Shown here one piece after another: positions 12,901-25,399 of a stretch of 64,000 bases of DNA (position 1 is its first letter; each line of letters starts with the position of its first letter). The DNA comes from Lethocerus indicus. Lineage: Eukaryota; Arthropoda; Insecta; Hemiptera; Belostomatidae. Under the pieces are notes generated by a model, which saw nothing but the letters and a program-made list of their open reading frames with translations, was not told the origin of the DNA and made no database searches. The stretch is taken from the NCBI GenBank assembly GCA_019843655.1, contig JACDQD010000008.1, positions 11,380,442 to 11,444,441 of the forward strand, read 5' to 3'. The translations under genes and the position numbers were made by a program.

Positions 12901-15900
12901 CCCACAGACCGCGATTTCCGCCCTCGGGATGTGGAAGACCGGATTTTCGCTCCTCTTGAATCCCACGGTACTAAAGGCACGAATGGAGCAATTTAAGTAA
13001 GAATAATCAATTGATAATGATTTCATAGTCTATTGATTTCCAAGGGTGTCGCAGGAAACTATCTGACCCTATTCAAATAAGTGACTACTATTAGAGATTT
13101 ATATAAGACATTTCAATTATTCGTTGTCTTATCCTCTTTTTCGTATATTCAGGTAATTTGTTGCGTCATCAAATTAATGATGTAGAATAAGAGGAATAAA
13201 CTGGAAAATTAGACCGGAATTATCGAAAACGAATACAATAAATTTATTAATGAAAAAATGACCACCCAAAATAGCCGATATTTACCACCTTCCCTTCAAA
13301 TACGCATTAACGAAGAACTGTGATACTGGATAATAAACCACTTTACCACCGACCGGCCGAAAAATAAAACATTGTTTCCGAAATCGCAGACAAATATATA
13401 AAGCCATCTACTTAATAACACCACAACAGTAACATCCCTATTTATTCCTTTTTCTAAACGATAACACATTAAGGCATCAAGGTAAAGCGCTAAACTGTTA
13501 GTTTTGTTATCTGTTAATATTCGGTTGGACGTGACTCTATAGTCTAATTATTGAAATGGCGATTGCTTCCTAAGGTCCCCAACTTACCAATGTTCGCGAA
13601 TGAAAACCTTCGGCTTTCTTCGCATCGGTATCGGAAACGGCTCGGTCCCAAACGACACCCAATATATTCGGGGAACGCGGGCCGACGGCGGAGGAGACGC
13701 AAAGAGAGATATATATCGCGGGGCCGCGTACAAACGGGAGATAAGGGCCCGCGAAGCGGAGTAAGCAGTACGGCCTGAGGGAGGAAGGATTACCCCCTGG
13801 TACAAGAAAGGGGCCGTACCCGGGAGGGGGGAGGCACCCCTATTTACAATAGCAGACAGTTCGGGAGGCCTGGCATCGACTTATCGGCCTTCTGTCGGTC
13901 CTCCGTTATTTTATATCTGGTATAAACGAAAGGTCTCGCCATAAGTGCATCGGACTTAGAAATTCGATTCGGACTTCCCACGCACATATTTTACTTGCAG
14001 TGCAATCGTAACGTTTCATTGAACGTCCCTCATATTTCCCTAATCACATTAATATACAGTCATAGCGTCGAAAAGATATTAAATAGTTTACTAGCTCGTT
14101 CATTCTGCCCGAGTAGCTTTCAGTCCCTGTATCCCAGGAGTGTCCCCTACATCTATCTCTGTAAAAGTGCAGAATTCTTATATCTTACTCCTGTCAAAAT
14201 TTCGCCAAAGACAACGTTCGCCAATGGATTAACCGATAATTGCTTTTAGGACAATTGTTCCTAGATATTCCCCAAAGGTCTTAAAAATACGACATGTGTA
14301 ACAGCTATGCTGGTTAATCAACCGCTATTAAAATTAAAAAATAGTGAAAACTAATAAACAATACGACGGCTTTGAACACTAAACGTAAACAGGTTTTTTC
14401 CCATAATTTTTGCAATCTTCTGTCTCAATTGAGAGGTCTATCGAATTGTAATATTCTCTATTGCAGCCATAGTGAGTGCTGGCCTCCGGCTTTACATTAA
14501 ATTTGTAATGGTATCCGTAAGACTATATAGACTGCTATATATAAAGTACATAAACGGGATTCAAGTTCTAATCTGATAGGCCCCCTCCCCTGAGCCCCCC
14601 TCAAGTCGAATTTTCTTGGAAGGCTTTCCCCTAAACCAAACAGGACAACCCTTAACCGATACGTCCATGAGAGGTTTTATTTGGTCTCGAAGGAAACAAT
14701 ACAATATATTCGGGAGATACACATATTTTATGATCGAATGATGTAGCCTTATTTTGAAAGCCGAAGTAGATGACATTTTATCAGCATCAGAAATGTAAAC
14801 CATTTTTAAATGACTATTGAAAATACAATGGTCCCAGTAGGTTTCAATAATTGTACCTCGATTATAATCATGTTCTCCAGACAATAGTCAGCACGGAATA
14901 ATGACAAATAAACAATGGCTCCAAGGACAACTGTTTCCTGGGCGGTTGCTAACCCTTCACGCTTGGCTTGATTCTCTTGCCGAGAACAGGACGGATTGAA
15001 ATTCTTCAAACAGGAAACATTGTGGAGAGTAATACACCTTCACACGGCAGAAGGAATCGCCACATGCTGTACACTCTGAGAGATGGTTCGTACATTTATC
15101 ATACAACCGCGAATCTGGGAAAGTTCGTAAAATAAAACGAACATATATAAAACCTGTACCGGAATAAGAATGCACACATTTAGTAAATATTAGCCGCAGT
15201 GGGTAACGCCAGTTAAGTCAGGTGGAAACAATAACGTTGCCGATTTCATAGTTGGTCTTGGAGGCGGAACAACAATGATTAAGATATTTTGAAGCCACCC
15301 ATCCGAAAGTAGGATAGTTCGCAAAAAATAAACCCGAAAAAGCGAAATACCGGCTCGATTTTCCCTCCACATTTTTTTCTACATTTTACCGCAAAAGCCA
15401 TTAAAGGGGGAGAAGCCAAGGTAAAGTGACAGCGAGTCCCTTAATGAAAAGTTGGCCAGAAGCGCCTTAGCGACTAAGCTTGTGGAGGCGGCGGTGAAGG
15501 AGAGGGACCGAGTATTAACAAAGTTGTAAGAACACAAACTTATTTTGTACTCTGAAAATATGTTTCAACTTGGTACAAGGACTTTTAACCGAGTGACGCA
15601 CGATTCGCCGCATTTAACCTTAGCAAACAATGGGCGCTAATCTTTTGCAGGTCCTCACCTTAATCTGCCCCAGCAGAAAAATTATCATAAAAAACTTTAT
15701 CAATCAAGTATATCTTTCCTTTTAAACCGTGGCCAATAACATAAGAACATAACCTTTTTCACAAGAATAACATTCGAAAATAGTCAACTAGCTATCCTTC
15801 TTACTCGAATCTATACGCGATATTTTTCATCCCCAAAAGTAAAATAATGTCAGCGGTTTTTAATCGTATTGTATCACCTTTTCTGGCACATATAAATTAA

Positions 15901-16700
15901 GAATTTTTGGATGAAATGATTCAGGATACATAATAAGTAATAAGACTAACTGAAAAAATGTTCCACAGGCAACGAACTAATGTGAGGACGGAACACTACT
16001 GGCAAATTGCACCTTTAGTCAAAAACCAATATATAAAAGTTTGTCATTAAAGCAACGACGAATTAAAAACAATATATTAAAAATAAATCAGATAGATAAC
16101 TCACCGACTCGTGTTCGCCGTAAATGAAACAGTAGCATGGAACATACCTGGAACAATAGGAAGAGTAAATAAGACTGAGGCTAGAGTTCTGATTAAAATT
16201 TATGTTACTTATCAAATAAAGGCGGTGGGGTGAGCCCGCCGCCAATCGTTACTCATCGGTCGGGCTCCGATCCCGGGCCAGGTATGACCCCCCGAGGCGA
16301 AAATTCGGATTAGTTCAGAACGTGACCGAAATAGGAGTCGGCTATCGGGCAAAAGGCCCCTGAGTAATTACAGGACCTCCTTCTTCTCATCTCTTCTCCC
16401 GGGGCGTCGACACATTCTCTCCCCCGAGTGATTTCTCGCACTGTTCTATATCGGAATCCAATGCGAGAAAAGCCTGGAAAATCGTATAAAATACATCCGT
16501 CCCTATATCACATCGAGATGTACCCAGCCGAATAAATAGTGAACTAAAACGATTATGTCTATTTGTGCTTGGTATCACACATTATCTTTTGCGGTCGACA
16601 AACAAGCGAATGTACATAAAAATGAAAGAATTCCGATGTTATTTATGAAGAGGTCCATCTACAAGTTACATTTCTGGCTCAGTTTTCCCATTTTTTCCGC
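10000..16700. other. Non-coding, scattered GC islands
   Basis: No gene is supported. GC-rich blocks occur at about 10020-10330, 11520-11660, 13600-13900 and 16220-16420, separated by AT-rich DNA. The 13.6 kb block is open on both strands, which argues against either frame. A small GC hairpin (CGGGCCG / CGGCCCG, 6-nt loop) lies at 12811-12830. Two marginal coding-like items, a 52-nt exon-like block at 11414-11465 and a 57-codon frame at 11877-12050, are discussed under findings. Confidence 0.55.
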
Positions 16701-16739
16701 CTGAAACAGCACTCCGAGTCTTATACAATGCCCAGGTAG

Positions 16740-17130
16740 TCCCGAAGAGTAGAGAGTGAGGAGTGGTGAGGGGGAGAGACAGACAGAGAGTTAGGGAGGG
16801 ATAGAGATAAACCGTCAATATTAAGGGCTCGAAAATAATAGGCGGACCTTTAGCGAAGACGAAACTGAACCGGTGCGGGGGGGGAGCGTTCTTTCGGTAA
16901 GATGTTTATCAGAAAGAAAGGGAAGGAAGAGCGACAGAAAGAGAGGGGTGGATGGCCGAACGAAGAAGAAGAAAAGAGAAAGAAGCCGTAAAGGAGGCGG
17001 AGGGGGTAAATCCCACCACTTTAGGCTAAGGAGGAGCCCCCTGCTCATCCTCGGGAAACGCAAATCCAGGCGGGCCCCACATTCGGAAGGGGCCCCTCTA
17101 CCCCACCGCCAACGGCTTAGGGGGGAAAAC
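16740..17130 (+). repeat. Polypurine tract region (GA/GGA-rich)
   Basis: The plus strand is strongly purine-biased over several hundred bases, first as GAGA/GGGAG runs (about 16745-16808) and then as GAAGAAGAAAAGAGAAAG-type runs (about 16915-17010). Open frames here encode only Lys/Arg/Gly-rich low-complexity peptide and are not genes. Such tracts can bind GAGA-type factors or adopt triplex structures; that is family knowledge, not shown here. Confidence 0.6.
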
Positions 17131-17139
17131 GTTCGAGTT

Positions 17140-20100
17140 TAAATTTTAAATCTGATAGCCCAACGTTTTAGGGTCATTAGGGACATTAAAGCACCGAGAT
17201 ACTCAGCGGCTATCTTATTTATCGGAAGCGTTTGAATCAATAAAAAATTCGATTATTTTATTAAAGGACGATTGTTTATTTGAAAAGATGAAATAAACCT
17301 GCATACAGACTACATAAAAAGAAATGTTTTACAGCTACCTGAAACGAACTTGCAGAAGGACCGCCAATGTTTGTAAAAATATTATCCATATAGCTTTACC
17401 AATCTTTAGTTCTCCAACATTTTAAAGTCTCTAGCATAAAACCGAACAAGGAAGAAGAAAACTTATTTCTCATATCACTATTTCTTCACATAGAAGCATC
17501 TTGATATGTGTCATAAGCTTTCAGCATCCTTGAAATGTAGCGATAACACAAAAGGAGAGATGAAAGAAGGGCGAGGCTCCCTTTTAATTCTTGATGGCTG
17601 TCATTAACGACCTCCACCTGCTGTAATTGCACTCTCGGTCGTGTGGGAAGGTCGCAGATGGTTTTGAAAGTTGAAATTAATAAAAATAAATGGTTATCTT
17701 ATTACTTAGTGTTTTTAATGAGCAGTCATTTTCTGGAATCCCTTACGGTTTAAGAAATTTATACCACACAGTCTTAATTACTGAACTAGTTATGCAATGT
17801 TATATGAGAGAGAGAGATTCCGTATAGATCGTTTATAGCGGATTTATCTAGTATTTGGGTGAGCAATGAAGTTCTTCTTTAGATATTCCATTGTTCAAAT
17901 GTCGGCTGTACGAGCAGCAAGACGGTACGAGACTTATAAGCAACGTAGATTTTCATAAAGGCATAAAAACAAATGTTGAGCTAAGTGATTTATTACATAA
18001 TAAAATTATTCTAAAACCTTTTCGCCGAACTTTTTATGAAAACGAGTTAATCCTCTGTATTATTTTTTAGGCTGAAGAATACTGAGCTGAATTTTTCAGA
18101 TTCCAACCTACTTTTAGGAAAAAATATTCCAAATATCGATAAAAACATTTTGGTGGTTTTCAAAAGCACTTCGACTATAGGAAGTGAAAACGAGAAATTG
18201 ATGCACTAATATTTAGGATCATCGATAAGTTTCCAGCCCAAAACCCCAAATTTTGCGCCTATCACAACTACCAGTAACATGTGTTCGAGGCAGCCCCTAA
18301 AAGCACGATCACAAAATTTAAAACGGACACTATACGTTATTCAATATTCATCGGGGAGCCTTTTACGCGCGTCGACCCGAACCCGGAACGACGGGCGAGG
18401 GCGCCTAAGCCGGGTCGGACTTCCCATCCGCAGAAGTTTCGCAAATCGATGATCCCTCAGGATGAGGTAAAACTCCTGGGGAAAGCGAGGAAGGAAAAGG
18501 AAAGTTGGCCCGTTATTGCCGGTAATCGGTTTACCCCGGGCTTAAGCTCTTCCCTTCGGCGAATTTTCCTGAGCATACTCCCCCCCCCGCAGCCTCCACG
18601 GCCGACAGGTATAATCCGCAGCCGCCTTAGATATGGCCGGACGAGCCCCATTTACGGCCGGCCCTAAGGGGTCACTGGGCTTCTATGTAAACTTATTCAA
18701 CGCTCCGAATAAAGATTCGAAGTGAGCCCTTGGAGGACAGTGGCCCGGCGAAGAGTCCCCGTATATTTTCCCTTACCATCCTACAACTACGGCAGTCAAT
18801 AATGATGTAAACCTCTTATCATTTTTTTTTTGGCTTCATATGAGATGTGAACCACATATATCCTTGGCAAACTAAATATCCAAACAAATGAGGGGTTCAG
18901 CAGCCGCTGACATACTTTGGGGACACGAACATCGTGTAATCCTGCCTCGGCCAGAGTGTATTAAAAATAGGGACTCCAATACATAATGTACAGATGAAAT
19001 TTTTTTATTATTTAAATAAATAAATAAATGGGTAATGTAATACCCGATACTTAATGTATATGGACAATTTTAATTACATATAATTTTATCAAATGAGTCA
19101 AACAGAGAATATAATTATTCCACAACTGGTCGTTTATTTCCGTTAATTTTTTCTCTACAGTGTAATTGATACGGTTTGATAAGATTTGCAGAATTCGAGG
19201 AATAAAGACGACAAGTAAATATTCCTTACTCTTTCGATGTGGCAATGGAATGTATGTCTTTAGATAAGATGAAATTCATCTATTCAATACCAACGAGTAG
19301 GTAGAAATATGAAATTCGATTTAGGAGCAATACAGCATTTCATTGTTGCTCTAATCATATTGGATGCTCATTGTTTACATCTGGACACGGCCAAACACAG
19401 TACGCATCTAATTCCCAGTAGATTGCACGTGCATCCCGCCTTTAAATTGCGGGACAAGGTTGACACAGTGGTATTGGATACTGGATGCAATGTATAGTTG
19501 TGTATTTTCTACTAAATGAGCATTCAGATCAAACGGAGAATCAAGTTCATTAGCCCTTCGTAAACAGTCGGCGTAATGACAAATAGATTATACAGTGAAA
19601 ATGTTATAAGGACTACGAGCGTTCGGCCTTCACTGTCAATCAAGTGCCAGATGGATTATTTCCGATATATTATATATCGAACTTCTGTAAATATTTTCGG
19701 AAACTTATTGTATTTTTCTGCTCTACAAAATATTATAAAAATTTATTTGCCGCGGAATTTTGATTGGTGCCGATATGGACGGTTTTCGTGATTGCAGTGT
19801 CGACTGTCCCTACTTATGGACAAGCTAATATCGATTTCAAAAATCTGCATCCTTCATACATAATTAAGGAAAATAAAGTCTTTAGATGGAAAATTGTGAA
19901 GGAAAAAACATAAATGCTTCTAGTAGTTTTGAAACTTAATAACTTAGCCCTGTATACCAACTCTACCATAATGATTGATAGCGTATTTTCAAGAATGATG
20001 AGTGTCGAACGAAACGTACCATTTCAAATAATACACCGGTATACAAGGGCATAGTAGAGTGTTAAGTTGGCAGGGGTCCCCCCCCCCCCAACAAAAAACA

Positions 20101-23040
20101 AAAGGGAATTTATTGATCATGTTCCAGAGGCAAGGGAACTTAATGTGCGGTTAAATGCCCCATTAAATTTTTAGCCCCGCTTTTCGAAACCGCTCGGGGC
20201 ACAGAAAGCGCCCCCCGGTTACGCCGCCTCCAACCTACAATCCCGCCCGTCGATAATTGAACTATCCCGATAATTGAATCGCGATCCTCCAGATCAGCGT
20301 TTCCTGTACACAGCCGGATGGGAGCGCTGGTATAACTCAGAGATTTGCGGGATAATTATCAAAGTACACTATACACAATCCCGAAGTGATCGCCCGTTCA
20401 AATTTAAAAAGATAAATTAAAAAGATCGACGAAGCAGAAAAGTTGGCTGCAGGAAATGTGAGCAGGAGATTGGTCTATGATACTTTGTTACAATTTTCTG
20501 ATAATCCGAACGAATAAACAAATTGTTTTGGAACAATTACAGTTTTAGAACATTGGTAGTGAACTAATAAAACCATACACGTATTTTGATTGATTGGGGG
20601 AAAAATGCTTTTAATATAAATAAGAGAAGATTGTTCAATTCATTTAATTCAATTAATTTCATAAAAAAATCTACAATTAAATTTGTCTTTATGTCCACTT
20701 AACCGTTTTAAAATATATTGTGTTCTAAATTCAATACTTCACATGTTACGTTTTAGTATTACAATAAAAAGAAAGATGGTAGCATGTAACCTCAATATTA
20801 TTGCTCATTACAATCCTGACTAGATAAGCCAAAAAGATGATCTTCGAAAATTTATTAATATCAGTGAGCGTTGTCAGCACTTGAAATAAATCAGAAATAA
20901 AAAAAGGCGATAAATTATTCATACATTAATTTTCTTAAGCTGTTTGATCTCTTGACACCGATGAAAGTTCCATTAGTGAATATCAGAAGTTCAGTTGAAT
21001 AATTTACTACTAATCTTGGACTGGTTATAATTTTCGAGAAATTAAGAACACTGGCATAAATTTCTTTCAATGGGCCATTAAATTTACCCGGTGAAACGAG
21101 AGTGACAGTACTGAAGGCATTAATGAAATTAATTTTGTACGACGGGACTTCCAGACGAAGAAAGCCGGCGGATTTTCTTTTTTAATTTTCATCCGTGCTG
21201 CATATTTCAAGCTCGTTTTTAAGATCCGCGAGTCCCGTTTCAAGACGAGTGCGATTTCCTTCCCGCGGAGGGGAATTTGAGATAAAAAAAAGCAACACCC
21301 GAGGTTCCTTTTAGCGGGAGGGACGAGTTAACGCATTCAGGACCTTTTTGCTGTCGGCGTCATTTCTAACACTGGAACCAGTGCATGTATTACAGAAGAA
21401 ATGTCTTTTCAACCCTGTTCAGTCGGTTCTATTTCTCCTTCACGGTTTTGCGCGCAAAGTCAAGGCTCATAAACGAAGTTAGACCTAACGATACAAGCCC
21501 ACGGGGCTTACCCTAAACATATACAGCAGCAATCAAACCATGAAAAACAAATACGAAAATTATTTGTTTGCATAAATTACTCGTTTAAGTGCATTTCGGG
21601 TGAGAGGCGCGACAAAGATTCAGAGTGTTTACTCTTATTTACATTAAGACTTTAGTTGGAACTTAATTAAGTCGGAATAGGCCTATTAGTAGATCCTATT
21701 AGTAAATTAGGAAGAATTTATGTTACAGTGTCCTCAGTAGATTAATACGGGGTTAATGCGGTCCCGGAAGCTCGGTAGAGCCGGAGAAATTGACTAATTT
21801 CAGGTTAAGTTGCACCGACGAGATCGGTGACTATCTGGACCCCTCCCCCCTTGCCGCACTGGTAGGAGGTAATGAATTGGCGCCCGCACAGTTAGACTCG
21901 GTCCCGCACAACTCTCCACTCCCGCTAACTCCCGGGCGTCCCGGAGATTAGTCGCCCGTCCAATAATCAAATTAACGGGGAGAGGAGTTCGCCGGGACCG
22001 ATCGGGACCGTCAATTAAGGGTTAGTGTAACGTTCCCATAAACGGCCGATAGGGCTCGCGGTAATTCATAGAGGGGTGGAGCCGAAACAAATAAACCCAT
22101 TAGCGAATGCCGTAGTTTTAAATTGATTTATAACGCAGGATCGTTTCTATTACAGAAACAACATTGTTACCGGAAGCGGCAGGATATTTCTCCGGATTGG
22201 CTAAGCCGACGTTGGCTCGTATTTTCGTGCGCCAAATTATTTTCAGAGATTCTGATCTGTCAGATGGATATAGAATGAGGAGTATAGATTTTCATGAACC
22301 ATAATCCAAACTACAACAATCTGAGACAATATCTCTAAGGATTCATTTTAAAAGTTTTAAAGATATTTTAAATCTTTCCGCAGACACAAGAAACAGAAAG
22401 AAACAAGACTCGGCTCTCAGTCCGCAACGGATGAAATTCTTCATTTTAAATTCGTCTCAGATTCAAGATATGAACCGTTGAGGGTATAGGAGTACAAAAC
22501 GGTTCGATATAAGTCTGTCGAATCCGGTCGGCGACCTGCCGTAAACAACCGGCGGAGATAAAGCCCCGCCCGGCCGTAAACACGAAACTTAATCCGATCA
22601 AATGACACGTTTTATGGACCGGCACAAAACGGTACGAAAACCTTTATTATTCAGATTAGAGATAAATTACAGAAAAATAAAACCACAACACTCGTACGCC
22701 GGATATGGATTTTATCGTGCGACAGAAGTTATTGTTGCCATTATGGGGAGAACATCGAATCCTGATTATTGATAAAGCGACTCCATTAGATATTAATGAC
22801 ACGATTCTGTGTCCTCGGTAGCGAGACTCGTTTAAGTTATAAATTAACGTTATAATTTGTTTAAGCTAATGTATTATTTGGGATCATTTTCCGCAAAATG
22901 AACTTAGCAGGTCAATACGATTAATATAACAATAAATCCTTAGACTAGTAAACGGCCATTAGCAGCCAGTGATGTTTCCTATCAGTATCCATGTAATTTC
23001 ATTGTTTCCCTTCGGGCCTTATAATTTATTAAATGCAATA
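17140..23040. other. Non-coding, no gene recognised
   Basis: The block is mainly AT-rich, with GC-rich islands at about 18360-18680, 20040-20290 and 21830-22090. A 10-base C run lies near 20081-20090, and an AAAT tetranucleotide run near 19010-19030. The 128-codon frame at 18281-18667 lies in a GC-rich island and has no recognisable domain or splice boundary, so it is not called. Confidence 0.55.

Positions 23041-23042
<2 letters not shown>

Positions 23043-23088
<46 letters not shown>
23043..23088. repeat. (AT)23 microsatellite
   Basis: An uninterrupted AT dinucleotide array of 46 bp, flanked by GATATA-like sequence and TTCACC. It is likely to be length-polymorphic and to assemble poorly. 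Confidence 0.95.
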
Positions 23089-23089
<1 letters not shown>

Positions 23090-23480
23090 CCCCTTAATAA
23101 GCGTACACTCTCATTAATTATTAAACACATTTGTTCATTAAATATTTCAATTTGTCGCTTAGAAATATATAAAAAAAGTTCATGGGAGTGGTTTATTTAA
23201 AAAATATCTGCTGAAAAAAAAGACGGCAAACAGATATTCCAAATTAACTATTCCAATTACTATCATGCTATCAGCGAATTATTCTGTTTTCAATTTGGAC
23301 TGTTTAATTTAGGTTTGTAAGCACATACAATTAGTTCTTCTACTTTTCTAATCCGATTTCTATAAACACATTCCTTGACTTCGATACCTCAGCAGGGAGA
23401 GCGATATTTTAATTGCATCGATGGAAGATAGTGTTCGGCTCAATTAATTTTCCTTGTAGTTAGGAGGAACTACAATACCG

Positions 23481-23498
23481 TATCTAAATTATTCATCG
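23481..23498 (+). repeat. 18-bp motif, copy 1 (TATCTAAATTATTCATCG)
   Basis: This 18-mer is identical to 23717-23734, 236 bp downstream. Both are followed after some distance by ACTTCGGG (23512-23519 and 23763-23770). The core CGATGAATAATTT (read on the minus strand) occurs once more on the plus strand at 53643-53655. The ATTA/ATGAAT content resembles homeodomain or TALE cofactor sites, by inference only. Confidence 0.6.
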
Positions 23499-23716
23499 AA
23501 AACAGAAAATTACTTCGGGCGGTTCGACGTCGCAGGCGGAAGCAATCTTAATGCAGTTAATGGCGAGGTGAATTTTCTTTTGTCCGATCACGATGTTCAA
23601 ATTAGGCTAACGATAATTTTATTTCTGTTAAGGGAAATAAGAAGCCATTTTCTGTCGGCGGTATTGGACATGTCCCACTGTTCGTTGCACGATTTTTCAT
23701 CATCGGCTCGCCTTCA

Positions 23717-23734
23717 TATCTAAATTATTCATCG
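23717..23734 (+). repeat. 18-bp motif, copy 2 (TATCTAAATTATTCATCG)
   Basis: Exact second copy of the 18-mer at 23481-23498. It ends 39 bp before the first hairpin-capable module (23774). The sequence around the two copies is not otherwise alike, so this is not a simple recent tandem duplication. Confidence 0.6.
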
Positions 23735-23773
23735 CGAACGGGACTAGCAGCAACGGAAGCGCACTTCGGGACT

Positions 23774-23843
23774 CGGATCCAATCTGAATATTAAGCGCGC
23801 TGGTCTCGTCTGCCGTTGGCGAATTGATAGACCTCAGATGGCT
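23774..23843. repeat. Hairpin-capable module, copy 1
   Basis: A 24-bp block (23774-23797, starting CGGATCCAATCTGAATA) and a 23-bp block (23821-23843, starting GAATTGATAGACC) are both identical to those at 24785-24850, while the 23-bp centre differs. The two blocks are partly complementary: TATTAA (23789-23794) with TTGATA (23824-23829), ATCTGA (23782-23787) with TCAGAT (23834-23839), and CC (23779-23780) with GG (23840-23841). In this copy GGA/TCC extends the stem. Conserved arms with a free loop recall a microRNA precursor, but the stem has an asymmetric internal loop and a bulge, so a dyad regulatory site is equally possible. A coding reading fails: the spacers differ by 4 bp. Confidence 0.6.
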
Positions 23844-24784
23844 TCCTGCAGAATTCCCTCCCTACACGGGACGCGTAAAGCAGTTTTTGTCCTTGAGGAG
23901 TGAGTCGTGGGACGAAAGAAGGTAGTTCGACACATCCGGCTCCACTTCCTCGGATCAAATTGTTACCACGACACACAATATTCCAAGCAAAATATTCAAT
24001 GATAATTTATACGAAGGACATTCGTAAAGTAGATACATTCTCATCATCAATAAGATTTAATTATAAAAAGGCATTGCTGACTGAATAAGTATACATATCA
24101 TACTTTAGTGAAAACGTGCTATATATTTTCTACGAAAATATTTCAATTCCTACAGAACATCTTCTTTTGTAAAATTATGGAAAATGTTCACAAATATTCA
24201 AGAAAAGGATAACGGTCGTTTATAATCAGTTCCTACCCGTCAATTGAAAAAAACGAATAAATCCTGATATTTCTTTTAATCTGTGAAGGAACCGTAGTTT
24301 ATGTCTGGTGGGAAAAATGACAGAGTTCTTGCTCCTATCGAGTCAGCAAAGTTTGACATCAGTCAAAATATAAGATGAAAGTTTCCGATCGCTCCCAGAG
24401 TATACAAGCAGAGATACACCTAAATATTATGAAATACGCGAAGTGTAAAAAGAGAAAATTTGGCATATTCTGTCCCCACCCCCAAATTTACACCGTGAGT
24501 AATAATATAATGAGGAACTTACGACACAGCATCCTGTGAACACTATTACCACAATAATTAACCGGTCTGCCTTGCGAATCGAAATGTCCTAAGTGTGGTC
24601 TACATATTTTAATATTCCTATTACAAAATAATAACGTAATGTACTTATTCATACAATAGAGGTATTGTAAATCCTAAATAGTAATAAGTAAAATAAGAAG
24701 GAAACATTATTAAATTCAGGTTTCATAAAATTTATTGCTAACGGCTTGGCCCCCGCCGTAAACAAACACGTCTACCGGGCGCGG

Positions 24785-24850
24785 CGGATCCAATCTGAAT
24801 ATTAAGCGGGACGGAGACACGGGGTCGGAATTGATAGACCTCAGATGGCT
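24785..24850. repeat. Hairpin-capable module, copy 2
   Basis: Second copy of the module at 23774-23843. It carries the same 24-bp (24785-24808) and 23-bp (24828-24850) blocks around an unrelated 19-bp centre. The flanks differ from copy 1, except that a TGCAG follows a few bases downstream in both. The copies are 1011 bp apart in the same orientation. The outer GGA/TCC pairing of copy 1 is absent here, while the inner pairings are kept because the arms are identical. It sits at the edge of a GC-rich island that runs to about 25400. Confidence 0.6.
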
Positions 24851-25019
24851 GTTGCAGTCTGCTCCCGGTTAGGCTTACAAGTATGCAGGCGGGGAGGACA
24901 GAGCCGGCGTCGTAATAACACCCGGAGGGAGAGACGCGAGTAGGAAACACCATCGGGGAGTGGTGGATTGTCACCGGGGGGATAGCCAGATAAATAGCGG
25001 GGCATATTGCATTGTCACT

Positions 25020-25212
25020 GCGCGCCTCAGCCAATCTCCCTCCGCCCCTGTCCCTTTCCCTCCCACGCCAGAACCATCACTTCCTCTCACTCCCTCCCAC
25101 CCCTCTCTCTCTCTCTCTCTCTTTCTCTTTCACTCTGTCTCGCACGCCGTCCTCTTTCCCAGGCGCCATATGCGGCCACCTCCACCGCCACCTCCTCCTA
25201 CTACTACCACCA
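25020..25212 (+). repeat. Polypyrimidine tract with (CT)n
   Basis: Pyrimidine-rich DNA with a (CT)10 core at 25103-25122 is followed by CCTCCACCGCC and TACTACTACCACC trinucleotide-like runs. Three overlapping frames of 95-119 codons are open here and encode Ser/Leu/Pro low-complexity peptide. That is an effect of composition, not a gene. Confidence 0.75.
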
Positions 25213-25399
25213 CCACTACAGCTTCTACTCCTCGCGCTTTCGTTTGAATTATTCAGCCCAATATATAAACACGCCCCCGCCGCCTCCCACTACCCGCGAC
25301 CGGGTCGGGTTTTTAATAAGGGGAAAAATGTTTTCGGGCTTTATTTATCGGGTCGATAATTCATAAGGCGGGAGTGCCGGATGCGGAGTGTGTAACACC

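Noticed and set aside
18281..18667. 128-codon plus frame
   Set aside because: It lies in a GC-rich island, is partly open on the minus strand too, and shows no recognisable motif.
19309..19497. 62-codon frame with a hydrophobic N-terminal stretch
   Set aside because: It resembles a signal peptide only weakly, with no donor in frame, no promoter and no family likeness.
22156..22278. Possible terminal exon after TTTCTATTACAG (40 codons, then TGA)
   Set aside because: The acceptor is good, but 40 open codons are expected by chance about one time in seven and nothing else supports it.
23791..25034. Shared peptide PSEVYQF in minus frames at both hairpin modules
   Set aside because: The match comes only from the identical 23-bp block; the spacer lengths differ by 4 bp, so the frame is not kept.
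25007..25366. Three overlapping frames of 95-119 codons
   Set aside because: They cross a CT-rich and CNN-repeat tract, so their openness and Ser/Leu/Pro content follow from composition.
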